From Rhodovarius crocodyli (lineage in GTDB: Bacteria; Pseudomonadota; Alphaproteobacteria; Acetobacterales; Acetobacteraceae), in assembly GCF_004005855.1 (NCBI RefSeq), contig NZ_SACL01000005.1, forward strand, positions 124,001-188,000: DNA of 64,000 bases, read 5' to 3'. Below the pieces are notes generated by a model that saw nothing but the letters and a program-made list of their open reading frames with translations, was not told the origin of the DNA and did no database searches. A program made the translations under genes and the position numbers. Below are positions 28,999 to 37,306 of the stretch, piece after piece; position 1 is the stretch's first letter, and every line of letters starts with the position of its first letter.

Positions 28999-29379
28999 AT
29001 GCCCAAAATCGCCCGCCGCGCCGTGATGGCCTCTCCCTTCCTGCTGGCCGTTCCCGGCACCGCGCGGGCCCATGCGATTCTGCGGCGATCCGAGCCGGCG
29101 GCCGGGGCCACCGTGCCACCGGGGCCGCTTCGCATTCACATCCTGTTCAACAGCCGCATCGACCACGAGCGCAGCCAGATCCTGATCGCCCCTGCCCGGC
29201 GCGGCGGCGGCGGCACGGCCGATGAGGTGCGGGTGGAGCTGGAAGCAGGCCTTCCCGCCACGGAAATGGCCGGCACCACCCAGCCCCTGGCACCGGGCAA
29301 CTGGCGCTTCCGCTGGCAGGTGCTGGCGCTGGACGGGCACATCACCCGCGGCGACGTCCTGTTCACCGTGGCGGCCTGA
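28999..29379 (+). CDS. copC: CopC-like periplasmic copper-binding protein
   Basis: A small periplasmic copper-binding beta-barrel protein of 126 residues. The signal peptide ends TARA, and cleavage before H25 would give the mature protein an N-terminal histidine. With D112 and H114 in LDGHITRGD, this reproduces the Cu(II) His-brace site known for CopC. It is 6 bases upstream of the copD-like gene. Function in copper uptake or tolerance is inferred from the family. Confidence 0.85.
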   Translation: MPKIARRAVMASPFLLAVPGTARAHAILRRSEPAAGATVPPGPLRIHILFNSRIDHERSQILIAPARRGGGGTADEVRVELEAGLPATEMAGTTQPLAPGNWRFRWQVLALDGHITRGDVLFTVAA

Positions 29380-29385
29380 CGCCTC

Positions 29386-31059
29386 GTGGAGCTGTTCCTC
29401 GACCTCTACGGCTTCCTCTCGGTGGTGCTGCGGGCGCTGGCGCTAATCGCGCGCAGCGTCACCATCGGCACGCTGTTCTACATCCTTCTGCTGGCGACGC
29501 CGCTCGCGGCCCGATTCCAGCCGGGCGACTCCGCGCTGATGCTCGATTCGGCGCGCCGCATCGGGCTGCGGGCCGGCTGGGTCACGCTGGGCGCCACGCT
29601 GCTGGCGGTCTCGCTGGGGCTGGTCGCGCTGATGGGCTCGCTCGATGTCGGGCTGGCGCAGGCGCTGGGTGCGGGTTTCGCGCTCTCGGGTGCCGGGGTG
29701 CTGGGCTTCACGGTGCTGGCCATGCTGGCGCTGCTGCCGCATGGCGCGCCGGGCGGTCCGCGCATGGCGGTGCTCGGGCTGGCGGCCCTCGGCATGCTGG
29801 CCTCCGCCGCGCTGGGCAGCCACGCCATGGCGCGTGAGGAAGCGCGCGGGCCCATGCTGCTGGCCACCTTCCTGCACCAGATGGGTGCCGCGCTGTGGCT
29901 GGGCGGGCTGCCTGCCTTCATGGCGGCGCTGCGGCTGGGCTGGGCGCCGGCGGCCGCGCAGGCCGTGGGCACGCGTTATTCCGGGCTGGCGGCCGCAGGC
30001 GTGCTCTGCATCATCGGCGGCATCATCGGTTTCTACCTGGGTTATATCGGCACGCCCGAGGGGCTGTACGGCACCGCCTATGGCGCCATGAGCCTGACCA
30101 AATCCGCCCTGATGGGCTTCCTGCTGCTGCTGGGCCTCGGCAATTTCCTGCTGCTGCACCATTTCGCCCGCGGCCATGCGGCCACCGTGCTGCCCCGCGT
30201 CCGCCGCTTCGTCGAATGCGAGATGATCGCGGGCATCTGCATCTTCGGCATCGCCGCCAGCCTGACCAGCGTGCCGCCCGCCGTGGACCTGCCCGACGAC
30301 CGCGTGGAGTGGCACGAGATCGTCGACCGCTTCACCCCCCAGGCCCCGCGCCTGGTCTCGCCCAACCACGAGGATCTCGCGATCCCGAACCTGCAGGCGC
30401 AGCTGGACGCCGAATACCAGGCCCGCCAGGCGCCGGACCGCCCGCAGGCCTTCATCCCCGGCGAGGGGCTGCTGCCGCCGCGCAACGCCTTCGACCTGGC
30501 CTGGAGCGAGTACAACCACAACATCGCGGGCTTCATCGTGCTGGCCGTGGGCCTCGCGGCCCTGCTGGACGCCACGCGCCGGGTGCCATTGGCCCGGCAC
30601 TGGCCCTTGCTGTTCATGGGCCTCGCTGTGTTTCTGTTCCTGCGATCGGACCCCGAGGCCTGGCCCATGGGCCAGATCTCCTTCCTCGATTCGCTGCGTG
30701 ACCCGGAGGCGTTGCAGCACAAGCTGCTCTCCTTCCTGGTGGTGATCTTCGCGGTGTCGGAATGGCTGGTGCGGCTCTCGGGCAAGCGCACGGCGGCCGC
30801 CTATGTCTTTCCGCTCTCGATGGCGGCCGGCGGCTTCCTGCTGCTGGCGCATACCCACGCCATCGCCAATATCCGCGAGGCGCTGCTGGTCGAGCTCTCG
30901 CACCTGCCGCTGGGTGCGGCCGCCGTGGTCGCGGCCTGTGCCCGCTGGGTGGAACTGCGCAGCGAGCCGGACGGCTGGCTGGCGCGCCTCGGCCGCTGGA
31001 CCTGGCCCTGCTGCCTCATCTTCATCAGCCTGATCCTGATCTTCTACCGTGAAGCCTGA
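29386..31059 (+). CDS. copD: CopD-like copper transport membrane protein (long form)
   Basis: A 557-residue polytopic membrane protein, much longer than a minimal CopD of about 300 residues. The N-terminal half (about 10 to 300) carries the CopD-type helices, with GSHAMA, FLHQMGAALWLGGL and HHFARGHA supplying candidate copper-binding histidines. A soluble stretch (about 305-375) precedes a second group of about five helices. Start is GTG 29386, 6 bases after copC. The C-terminus overlaps the hpnN start by 11 bases, implying one operon. Confidence 0.8.
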   Translation: MELFLDLYGFLSVVLRALALIARSVTIGTLFYILLLATPLAARFQPGDSALMLDSARRIGLRAGWVTLGATLLAVSLGLVALMGSLDVGLAQALGAGFALSGAGVLGFTVLAMLALLPHGAPGGPRMAVLGLAALGMLASAALGSHAMAREEARGPMLLATFLHQMGAALWLGGLPAFMAALRLGWAPAAAQAVGTRYSGLAAAGVLCIIGGIIGFYLGYIGTPEGLYGTAYGAMSLTKSALMGFLLLLGLGNFLLLHHFARGHAATVLPRVRRFVECEMIAGICIFGIAASLTSVPPAVDLPDDRVEWHEIVDRFTPQAPRLVSPNHEDLAIPNLQAQLDAEYQARQAPDRPQAFIPGEGLLPPRNAFDLAWSEYNHNIAGFIVLAVGLAALLDATRRVPLARHWPLLFMGLAVFLFLRSDPEAWPMGQISFLDSLRDPEALQHKLLSFLVVIFAVSEWLVRLSGKRTAAAYVFPLSMAAGGFLLLAHTHAIANIREALLVELSHLPLGAAAVVAACARWVELRSEPDGWLARLGRWTWPCCLIFISLILIFYREA

Positions 31060-33637
31060 TACCTACGTCTCCCGCGCTGTCGCCGCCCTGGTCGGCTTCA
31101 GCCTGCGTCATGCCAAGCTCATGGTGCTCGCCTATGTCGTGCTCACCGTGGGTGCGGGCTGGCTGACGGCCACCCGCTTCCAGCTCACCTCCGACGTGTC
31201 GCTGCTGTTCCCGCAGGATCTGGCCTGGCGCCAGACGGAACGCGCGCTGTCCCAGGCCTTCCCCCGGCGCGACGACCTGATCGCCGTCGTGGTGGATGGC
31301 CCAACGGGTGCCGCCGCCGACCGCGCGGCCGAGGAACTGGCCACCCGGCTGCGCGCCCGGCAGGACCTGTTCCGGGTGGTCCGCCGCCCGGATGCCGGCC
31401 CCTTCTTCGAGCGCAGCGCGGGCCTGTTCCTGGACCTGCCCGAGGTCCAGTCCCTCGCGGACCGACTGATCGAGGCGCAGCCCCTGCTGGGCACGCTGGC
31501 GGCCGACCCGTCCATCCGTGGCGTGGCCGACCTGCTGCGCACCGCCATGGAGGGGGTATCGCGCGGCGACACCACGCTGGAGCCGCTGGCCGGCCCGCTC
31601 TCGGCCTTCGCGCGCTCCGCCGAGGCCGCGCTGCGCGGTGAGGTCTCCGAACCCGACTGGACCCGGATGATGACCGGCCGCGAGCCCGGATCGCTGGAGA
31701 CACGGCGCTTCGTGCTGGTGCAGCCGGTGCTGGATTTCTCGCACCTTGCCGCCGGCGGCAGCGCGACGGATGCCATCAGGGCCGCCGCGGCGCCGCTGAT
31801 GCTGAACGGGGTGGACATCCGCCTCACGGGCGGCGTGCCGATGGCCGATGAGGAGTTTTCCACCCTCTCGGAAGGCGCGGTCGAGAATGTCGTGCTGTCT
31901 CTGGGCTTCACCGTGCTGCTGCTGTGGATGGCGCTGCGCAGCTGGCGGCTGATCCTGCCGCTGATGGCCCTGGTGGTGGCCGGGCTGTTCTGGACGGCCG
32001 CCTTCGGCGTGCTGGCGGTGGGGCGGTTCAACCCGCTGTCGATCGCCTTCGCCGTGCTGTTCATCGGGCTCGGCGTGGATTTCGGCATCCAGTTCTCCGT
32101 GCAGTATCGCGCGGAGCGCAAGGCCGCCGGCGCCCTGGCCCCTGCCCTGATGCAGGCCGCGCGCGTGGCGGGCCCCGGCATGACGCTGGCCGCCATGTCC
32201 TGCACCCTGTCCTTCTTCGCCTTCATCCCCACCGAGTATCTGGGCGTGCGGGAGCTGGGGCTGATCTCGGGCGTCGGCATGCTGATCGGCTGGCTGATGG
32301 CCATGACGCTGCTGCCCGCCCTGATGCTGCTGATGAAGCCGGAGGCCGAGGGCCGCGAGGTGGGCTATCCGGGCTTCGCGCCACTCGATGCCTTCCTGTT
32401 GCGGCGGTCCAAGGCGGTGACGGGCTTCGCCGCGCTGCTGGCCGTGGCCTGCATCGCCATCCTGCCCTGGCTGCGTTTCGACACCGACCCCATCAACCTG
32501 CGTGACCCGGGCAAGGAATCGGTCAGCACCTTCATCGAGCTGATGAACAGCATCGATACCAACCCCAACACGCTGGACGCGCTGGCGCCGAACCTGGACG
32601 CCGCCCAGGCCCTGGCCCGCCGGCTGGAGGCCCTGCCCGAGGTCGGCCGCGTGCTGACCCTGCGCAGCTTCATCCCGGAACAGCAGCCCGAGAAGCTGGC
32701 CATCATCCAGGATGCGGCCATGCTGATCGGCCCGACCCTGGCCACCCCGCCGGGCCCCGCGCCCAGCGATGCCGATGTGGCGGCCGCGCTGTCCCGTGCC
32801 GGGGCCGCGTTGCACGGGGCCCAGGGCGACAGCCAGGCCGCGCGCGATGCCCGCCGGCTGGGTGCCGCCTTCATCCGGCTGGCCGATGCCCACCCGTCGC
32901 AGCGGGAGGCCCTGTCCCTGGCCCTGCTGCCCGGGCTGCGCACCACGCTGCGGCAGGTCAATGCGCTGCTCTCGGCGCAGGAGGTCACGCTGGAAAGCCT
33001 GCCGGCCGACCTGCGCGCCGACTGGATCGCGGCCGATGGCCGCGCGCGCGTCGAGATCGCGCCCCGCATCCAGGGCCATAACGGCGATGCCATGCGCGCC
33101 TTCGCCAACGCCGTGCAGCGCGTGGCCCCCGAGGCCAGCGGTGCCGCCATCTCCACGGCCGCTTCCTCCGAGACGGTGCAGAAGGCCTTCCTGGTGGCGG
33201 GCGTCATCGCCGTGGTGGCGGTGCTGGCGCTGCTGGTGGTGCAGCTGCGCAGCCTGAAGCTGTCGCTGCTGGCCATCGCGCCGCTGGCCATCGCCGGGCT
33301 GATGACCCTGGCCCATTGTGCGCTATTCGGCCCGGACCTGAACCTGGCCAACATCATCGCCCTGCCGCTGCTGTTCGGCATGGGGGTCGCCTATGACATC
33401 TACTACGTCACGGCCTGGGTGCGCGGCGAACGCAACCTGCTGGCCAGCCCCCTGAACCGCGCGGTGATCTATTCCGCCGTGACCAACGCCACGGCCTTCG
33501 GGGCGCTGGCCATCTCGCCGCACCCCGGCACGGCCAGCATGGGCGTGGTGCTGGGCGTGTCGCTGATCTACTCGCTGGGCTGCGTGATGCTGCTGCTGCC
33601 GGCGATGCTGGCGGTGTTCGTGAAGACTGAAAGATGA
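31049..33637 (+). CDS. hpnN: Hopanoid transporter HpnN (RND/MMPL family)
   Basis: An RND-type inner-membrane protein that moves hopanoids toward the outer membrane in Rhodopseudomonas and Burkholderia. It has 862 residues. An N-terminal helix (about 22-42) and a large periplasmic domain are followed by a first helix cluster (about 275-435), a second periplasmic domain and a second cluster (about 712-860). The sterol-sensing-like segment SIAFAVLFIGLGVDFGIQFS is typical. Start GTG 31049 lies inside the end of copD. Confidence 0.9.
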   Translation: MKPDTYVSRAVAALVGFSLRHAKLMVLAYVVLTVGAGWLTATRFQLTSDVSLLFPQDLAWRQTERALSQAFPRRDDLIAVVVDGPTGAAADRAAEELATRLRARQDLFRVVRRPDAGPFFERSAGLFLDLPEVQSLADRLIEAQPLLGTLAADPSIRGVADLLRTAMEGVSRGDTTLEPLAGPLSAFARSAEAALRGEVSEPDWTRMMTGREPGSLETRRFVLVQPVLDFSHLAAGGSATDAIRAAAAPLMLNGVDIRLTGGVPMADEEFSTLSEGAVENVVLSLGFTVLLLWMALRSWRLILPLMALVVAGLFWTAAFGVLAVGRFNPLSIAFAVLFIGLGVDFGIQFSVQYRAERKAAGALAPALMQAARVAGPGMTLAAMSCTLSFFAFIPTEYLGVRELGLISGVGMLIGWLMAMTLLPALMLLMKPEAEGREVGYPGFAPLDAFLLRRSKAVTGFAALLAVACIAILPWLRFDTDPINLRDPGKESVSTFIELMNSIDTNPNTLDALAPNLDAAQALARRLEALPEVGRVLTLRSFIPEQQPEKLAIIQDAAMLIGPTLATPPGPAPSDADVAAALSRAGAALHGAQGDSQAARDARRLGAAFIRLADAHPSQREALSLALLPGLRTTLRQVNALLSAQEVTLESLPADLRADWIAADGRARVEIAPRIQGHNGDAMRAFANAVQRVAPEASGAAISTAASSETVQKAFLVAGVIAVVAVLALLVVQLRSLKLSLLAIAPLAIAGLMTLAHCALFGPDLNLANIIALPLLFGMGVAYDIYYVTAWVRGERNLLASPLNRAVIYSAVTNATAFGALAISPHPGTASMGVVLGVSLIYSLGCVMLLLPAMLAVFVKTER

Positions 33638-33639
33638 AT

Positions 33640-33726
33640 GTTCTTTTCTATAAAAAAGAACCAAAAAATTTTTGATTATTAAAACCCACAAAAGTCTTTT
33701 TGCTTCTTTTTCTGCAGAAAAAGAAG
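33640..33726. repeat. AT-rich three-hairpin repeat, copy A3
   Basis: Occupies the gap between the convergent stops of hpnN and apaG. H1 pairs 33640-33647 with 33654-33661 (loop CTATAA region). H2 is a degenerate CAAAAAATTTTTG...GTCTTTTTG stem. H3 is CTTCTTTTTC-TGCA-GAAAAAGAAG (33703-33726, perfect). Same order as copy A2. Confidence 0.75.
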
Positions 33727-33732
33727 ATTCCT

Positions 33733-34140
33733 TTAATGCACCCCGTGCGGCTCATGTGGTGAATCCAGGCTGAAGGCGGGGATCACCACATCGAAGGGCT
33801 CGCCGCTGCCGGTATCCACCATGTGGTACATGCCGCGCATGAAGCCCGAGGGCGTCGCGAGCGGCGTGCCGGAGGTGTATTCGAAGGCCTCTCCGGGTTC
33901 GAGCACCGGCTGTTCGCCCACCACCCCGTCGCCGTGCACGCGCTGCTGGCGGCCCTGGCCGTCGGTGATCAGCCAGGTGCGCTTCAGCAACTGCGCCGTG
34001 GCGGTGCCGCCATTCACGATCCGCACCCGATAGGCCCAGACGAACTGGCCCTTTTCCGGCTCCGACTGGTCCTCCAGGTAGAAGGCCTGGACGGAGACGG
34101 TGATGCCGCGCGTGGTGGCGGTGAAGCTGGGTGCCGCCAT
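33733..34140 (-). CDS. apaG: ApaG protein
   Basis: A single fibronectin III-like domain protein of 135 residues. In Salmonella (CorD) it is linked to Co2+/Mg2+ efflux; the biochemical role is open. Family-typical stretches are FVWAYRVRIVNGG, LLKRTWLITDG, GVVGEQPVLEPGEAFEYTSG and GFMRGMYHM. ATG 34140 is 2 bases after the stop of the LysE-type gene, so it is probably translated from the metZ-lysE-apaG message. The upstream in-frame extension of the reading frame is not used. Confidence 0.92.
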   Translation of the reverse strand: MAAPSFTATTRGITVSVQAFYLEDQSEPEKGQFVWAYRVRIVNGGTATAQLLKRTWLITDGQGRQQRVHGDGVVGEQPVLEPGEAFEYTSGTPLATPSGFMRGMYHMVDTGSGEPFDVVIPAFSLDSPHEPHGVH

Positions 34141-34142
34141 GG

Positions 34143-34754
34143 TCAGGCCCGCCGCATGGCCGCGGTGGCGACACCCGCGCCGATCAGCGCGGAACCACCC
34201 AGCCGGTTGAACCAGCGCCGCACCCCCGGCCGCGTGACGGCGCCGGAGAGGCGCCCGGCCAGCAGCGCATAGGCCAGCGCATTCACCGCCGCCAGGCTGA
34301 CGAAGGTGGCGACCAGCACCACCGCCTGCGGCAGGAAGGGCGCCCCCGCATCCACGAACTGCGGGACGAAGGCCACGAAGAAGGCGATGGATTTCGGGTT
34401 CAGCGCCGTCACGACATAGGCATCGCGCATCGCGCGCCGCCCGGTCATGGGCGGCACGGCGCCCGCCGTGACGGGCGCGCGCCACAGCTTCACGCCCAGC
34501 CACACCAGATAGGCCGCCCCCGCCCATTTGAAGGCGGTGAACAGCAGGGCGGAGGCGGCCATGACCGCCCCCAGCCCCGCCAGGGACAACGACATGGCCG
34601 TGAGATCCCCGAGCGCGACCCCGGCCACCAGCGGCAGCGCATGCCGCCGCCCAGCGCCGAGCGACTGGCCGATCACCAGCAGGATGGTCGGGCCGGGAAT
34701 GGCCAGCATCACCAGCGTGGCGGCGACGAAGCCGGCCCAGGTCTCAAGGCTCAT
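34143..34754 (-). CDS. LysE/RhtB family amino acid exporter
   Basis: A 203-residue inner-membrane exporter with about six helices. The N-terminal family motif AIPGPTILLVIGQSLGAGRRHAL and the central ALNPKSIAFFVAFVPQF are clear. It lies 4 bases behind metZ, so export of methionine, homoserine or a related metabolite is plausible, but family members vary widely in substrate. Likely part of a riboswitch-controlled metZ-lysE-apaG transcription unit. Confidence 0.88.
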   Translation of the reverse strand: MSLETWAGFVAATLVMLAIPGPTILLVIGQSLGAGRRHALPLVAGVALGDLTAMSLSLAGLGAVMAASALLFTAFKWAGAAYLVWLGVKLWRAPVTAGAVPPMTGRRAMRDAYVVTALNPKSIAFFVAFVPQFVDAGAPFLPQAVVLVATFVSLAAVNALAYALLAGRLSGAVTRPGVRRWFNRLGGSALIGAGVATAAMRRA

Positions 34755-34758
34755 GTGT

Positions 34759-35970
34759 TCACTCCGCGGCGAGCGCGACCGGTGAGGCCGCGTCCAGCGC
34801 CTCGGCCAGGTCGTCGATCAGGTCGGCCACATCCTCCAGCCCCACCGAGAGGCGCACGGCACCGTCGGAGATGCCGAGCTTCGCCCGCTCCTCCGCGCCG
34901 ATGCGCAGATGGGTGGTGGTGGCGGGGTGCGTCACCATGGACTTGCTGTCGCCCAGGTTGTTGCTGATATCGATGATGCGCAGCGCGTCCATGAAGCGGA
35001 AGGCCGCCTCCTTGCCGCCCTTCAGCTCCAGCGCCACGAGGGTGCCGCCGCCGCTCATCTGCTTCAGCGCGAGGGCATGCTGCGGGTGGTCGGTGCGGGT
35101 CGGGTAGGCGACGCGGGCGATCTCGGCGCGCTCGGACAGGAAATCGGCGATGGCGGCGGCCGACTTGGACATGGCGTCCACGCGCAGCTTCATCGTCTCC
35201 AGACCCTTCAGGATCACCCAGGCGTTGAAGGGCGACAGGCCGGGGCCGGTGTTGCGCACGAAGGGCTGCAGCACGTCATTGACCCACTTCTTGTTGGACA
35301 GCACGGCGCCGCCCAGCACGCGGCCCTGGCCGTCCATATGCTTGGTGCAGGAATAGGTGACGACGTCCGCGCCCAGCTCCAGCGGCTTCTGCAGCAGGGG
35401 CGTCGCGAACACGTTGTCCACCACGACCAGGGCGCCTGCGGCATGCGCCAGCTCGGACACGGCGCTGATGTCCACCAGGTCCAGCATCGGGTTGGACGGG
35501 CTTTCCAGCAGCACGATGGCGGTGGGCTTGGACAGCGCCGCCTTCCACTGCGCCAGGTCGCCGCCATCCACGAACTCATGCGTGATGCCATAGCGGCCGA
35601 GCAGGTTCGCCACGATCCAGTGGCAGGACCCGAACAGCGCGCGGGATGCCACCACATGGTCGCCGGTCTTGAGGTGGGACAGCATCGCGGCATGGACCGC
35701 CGCCATGCCGGTCGCGGTCAGCCGGCAGGCTTCCGCGCCTTCCAGCGCGCAGAGACGGTCTTCCAGCATGGTCAGCGTCGGGTTGCCGAAGCGCGAATAC
35801 TGGTAGTGCTCGATGCGGTTCTCGAAGGTGTCCTCGGCCTGGCCGGCGGTGTCATAGACGAAGCCGGAGGTCAGGTAGGGGATTTCCGCCGTCTCGCCAT
35901 GGTTGGAACGCAGCGTGCCGCCGCGGACCAGCAGGGTTGCGGGGCGAAGGGGACGATCGGGAAGTGCCAT
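34759..35970 (-). CDS. metZ: O-succinylhomoserine sulfhydrylase MetZ
   Basis: PLP enzyme that makes homocysteine from O-succinylhomoserine and sulfide; cytoplasmic. It has 403 residues. The cofactor lysine is K210 in SCTKHMDGQGR; YQYSRFGNPT and ATGMAAV are conserved substrate and cofactor segments. GAGGC lies 6 bases upstream of the ATG. An SAM-II riboswitch lies about 65-155 bases upstream, so it should be shut off when S-adenosylmethionine is plentiful. The family also includes cystathionine synthases, but the riboswitch and the sequence favour MetZ. Confidence 0.93.
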   Translation of the reverse strand: MALPDRPLRPATLLVRGGTLRSNHGETAEIPYLTSGFVYDTAGQAEDTFENRIEHYQYSRFGNPTLTMLEDRLCALEGAEACRLTATGMAAVHAAMLSHLKTGDHVVASRALFGSCHWIVANLLGRYGITHEFVDGGDLAQWKAALSKPTAIVLLESPSNPMLDLVDISAVSELAHAAGALVVVDNVFATPLLQKPLELGADVVTYSCTKHMDGQGRVLGGAVLSNKKWVNDVLQPFVRNTGPGLSPFNAWVILKGLETMKLRVDAMSKSAAAIADFLSERAEIARVAYPTRTDHPQHALALKQMSGGGTLVALELKGGKEAAFRFMDALRIIDISNNLGDSKSMVTHPATTTHLRIGAEERAKLGISDGAVRLSVGLEDVADLIDDLAEALDAASPVALAAE

Positions 35971-36039
35971 GGGTGCCTCAAATCTCGAACGGGCGTCCGG
36001 CCCCCAGATGGTGAGGGGGCGAGGCGGAGCATAGCCCCG

Positions 36040-36125
36040 CTTCGGCCTGTTTAGCGCGTTTGTTTTTTAAGCCACCCCCTGGGAGATGACAGCTCGCCGC
36101 AAGCTGGCCGGACAAATCGCGAGCG
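36040..36125 (-). promoter_or_regulatory. SAM-II (SAM-alpha) riboswitch with an inserted hairpin
   Basis: On the minus strand, P1 is GCTCGC (36124-36119) paired with GCGAGC (36097-36092). Loop GATTTG (36118-36113), GCTTGC (36104-36099), TTAAAAAACAAA and GCTAAA (36055-36050) match the class core in the right order. CGGCC (36111-36107 region) can pair with GGCCG (36047-36043). Between P1 and the TTAAA segment are about 20 extra bases that fold as GTCATCTC/GGGGTGGC. Downstream hairpins GCGGGGC/GCTCCGC and GCCCCC/GGGGGC precede the metZ ribosome binding site. Confidence 0.85.
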
Positions 36126-36224
36126 GGCGCATGAAGCCCCCAGGGGCAGGCGGCGTCAAGGGTGCCCCCTTCATGCCAGCCGCGCATTGGGGAATGATGC
36201 GCGAAACGCCAGGAGGGAAACGCC

Positions 36225-37151
36225 ATGCACCACACCGTCGCCGTGATCGGCTCGGGCCTGATCGGGTCCAGCTGGGCCACGCTGTTCCTGGCCGCCGGGC
36301 TGAAGGTGCGCGCGAGCGACCCGGCCCCGGGCGCCGAGGCGCGCATGCGCGCCTTCATCACCGATGCCTGGCCCGCCATGCAGGCGCTGGGGATGGACAA
36401 GGTGGGGCTGGAAGCCGGTCTCTCGGCGCTGAGCTTCCATGCGGCGCCCGAGGAAGCGGCGCGGGGCGCCGGCTTCGTGCAGGAAAACGCACCCGAGCGG
36501 CTGGAGATCAAGCGCCAGACCTATGCCGCGATCGAGGCCACCCTGGCGCCCGACGCGATCATCTCCTCCTCGACCAGCGGCATCATGCCGAGCGACCTGC
36601 AGGCGGGCATGAAACACCCCGAGCGGCTGGTGGTGGGCCACCCCTTCAACCCGCCGCACCTGATCCCGCTGGTGGAGGTAGTGCCGGGCCGGGCCACGTC
36701 GGAGGCCACGGTCGAGGCCGCGCTCGCCTTCTACCGCGCCATCGGCAAGGTCGCGATCCGCGTGCGGAAGGAGGTGGTGGGCCATGTCGCCAATCGCCTG
36801 CAGGCCGCCGTGTGGCGAGAGGCGGTGCATCTGGCCAAGGAAGGCGTGGCGTCGGTCGAGGATATCGATCTCGCGGTCTCGGCCGGGCCGGGGCAGCGCT
36901 GGTCCATCATGGGGCCCAGCAAGACCTTCAGCCTGGCCGGCGGCCCCGGGGGCGTGGAGCATTTCCTGGACCATCTGGGCCCGGCCATGGAGAGCTGGTG
37001 GGCCGATCTGGGCACGCCGCGCATCGACGAGGCCGCCCGGAAGATCCTGATTGAGGCCTTCGGCAAGCCGGATGCCGAGGCGTTCCGCCGCATGGTTGCC
37101 TGGCGGGATGCGGCCCTGCTGCGGCGGTTGAAGGCGCTGGCCGAGGATTAG
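36225..37151 (+). CDS. 3-hydroxyacyl-CoA dehydrogenase / L-carnitine dehydrogenase-like protein
   Basis: An NAD-dependent dehydrogenase of 308 residues. The N-terminal Rossmann motif is VIGSGLIGSSWATLF. The substrate-domain signature GHPFNPPHLIPLVEVVPG and SSSTSGIMPSDL are typical of the carnitine dehydrogenase, lambda-crystallin and hydroxybutyryl-CoA dehydrogenase group. GGAGG precedes the ATG. It is divergent from metZ, about 100 bases from the riboswitch, and alone in its operon. The sequence does not distinguish among carnitine, gulonate or acyl-CoA substrates. Confidence 0.8.
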   Translation: MHHTVAVIGSGLIGSSWATLFLAAGLKVRASDPAPGAEARMRAFITDAWPAMQALGMDKVGLEAGLSALSFHAAPEEAARGAGFVQENAPERLEIKRQTYAAIEATLAPDAIISSSTSGIMPSDLQAGMKHPERLVVGHPFNPPHLIPLVEVVPGRATSEATVEAALAFYRAIGKVAIRVRKEVVGHVANRLQAAVWREAVHLAKEGVASVEDIDLAVSAGPGQRWSIMGPSKTFSLAGGPGGVEHFLDHLGPAMESWWADLGTPRIDEAARKILIEAFGKPDAEAFRRMVAWRDAALLRRLKALAED

Positions 37152-37179
37152 GCCTGCGGACACTCGGCTCACGTGCGCG

Positions 37180-37214
37180 TCTGACACCGTCGTTTCCGCG
37201 CTGACGGCGTCAGA
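37180..37214. terminator. Imperfect long hairpin between convergent genes
   Basis: TCTGACaCCGTC (37180-37191) pairs with GACGGcGTCAGA (37203-37214), 11 pairs and one mismatch, with an 11-base loop. It lies between the dehydrogenase (+) and the YopT-like gene (-). No T-tract follows on either strand, so it is only a possible bidirectional terminator. Confidence 0.4.
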
Positions 37215-37306
37215 CCCCTTGCCGATGCCCCAGCTGCTGCGGCTTCTTCCTGGCCAGCGCGAAAACCCGCCGCCAGCCACCTCCGAAAGCCAGGTGTCCG
37301 CCGGCC

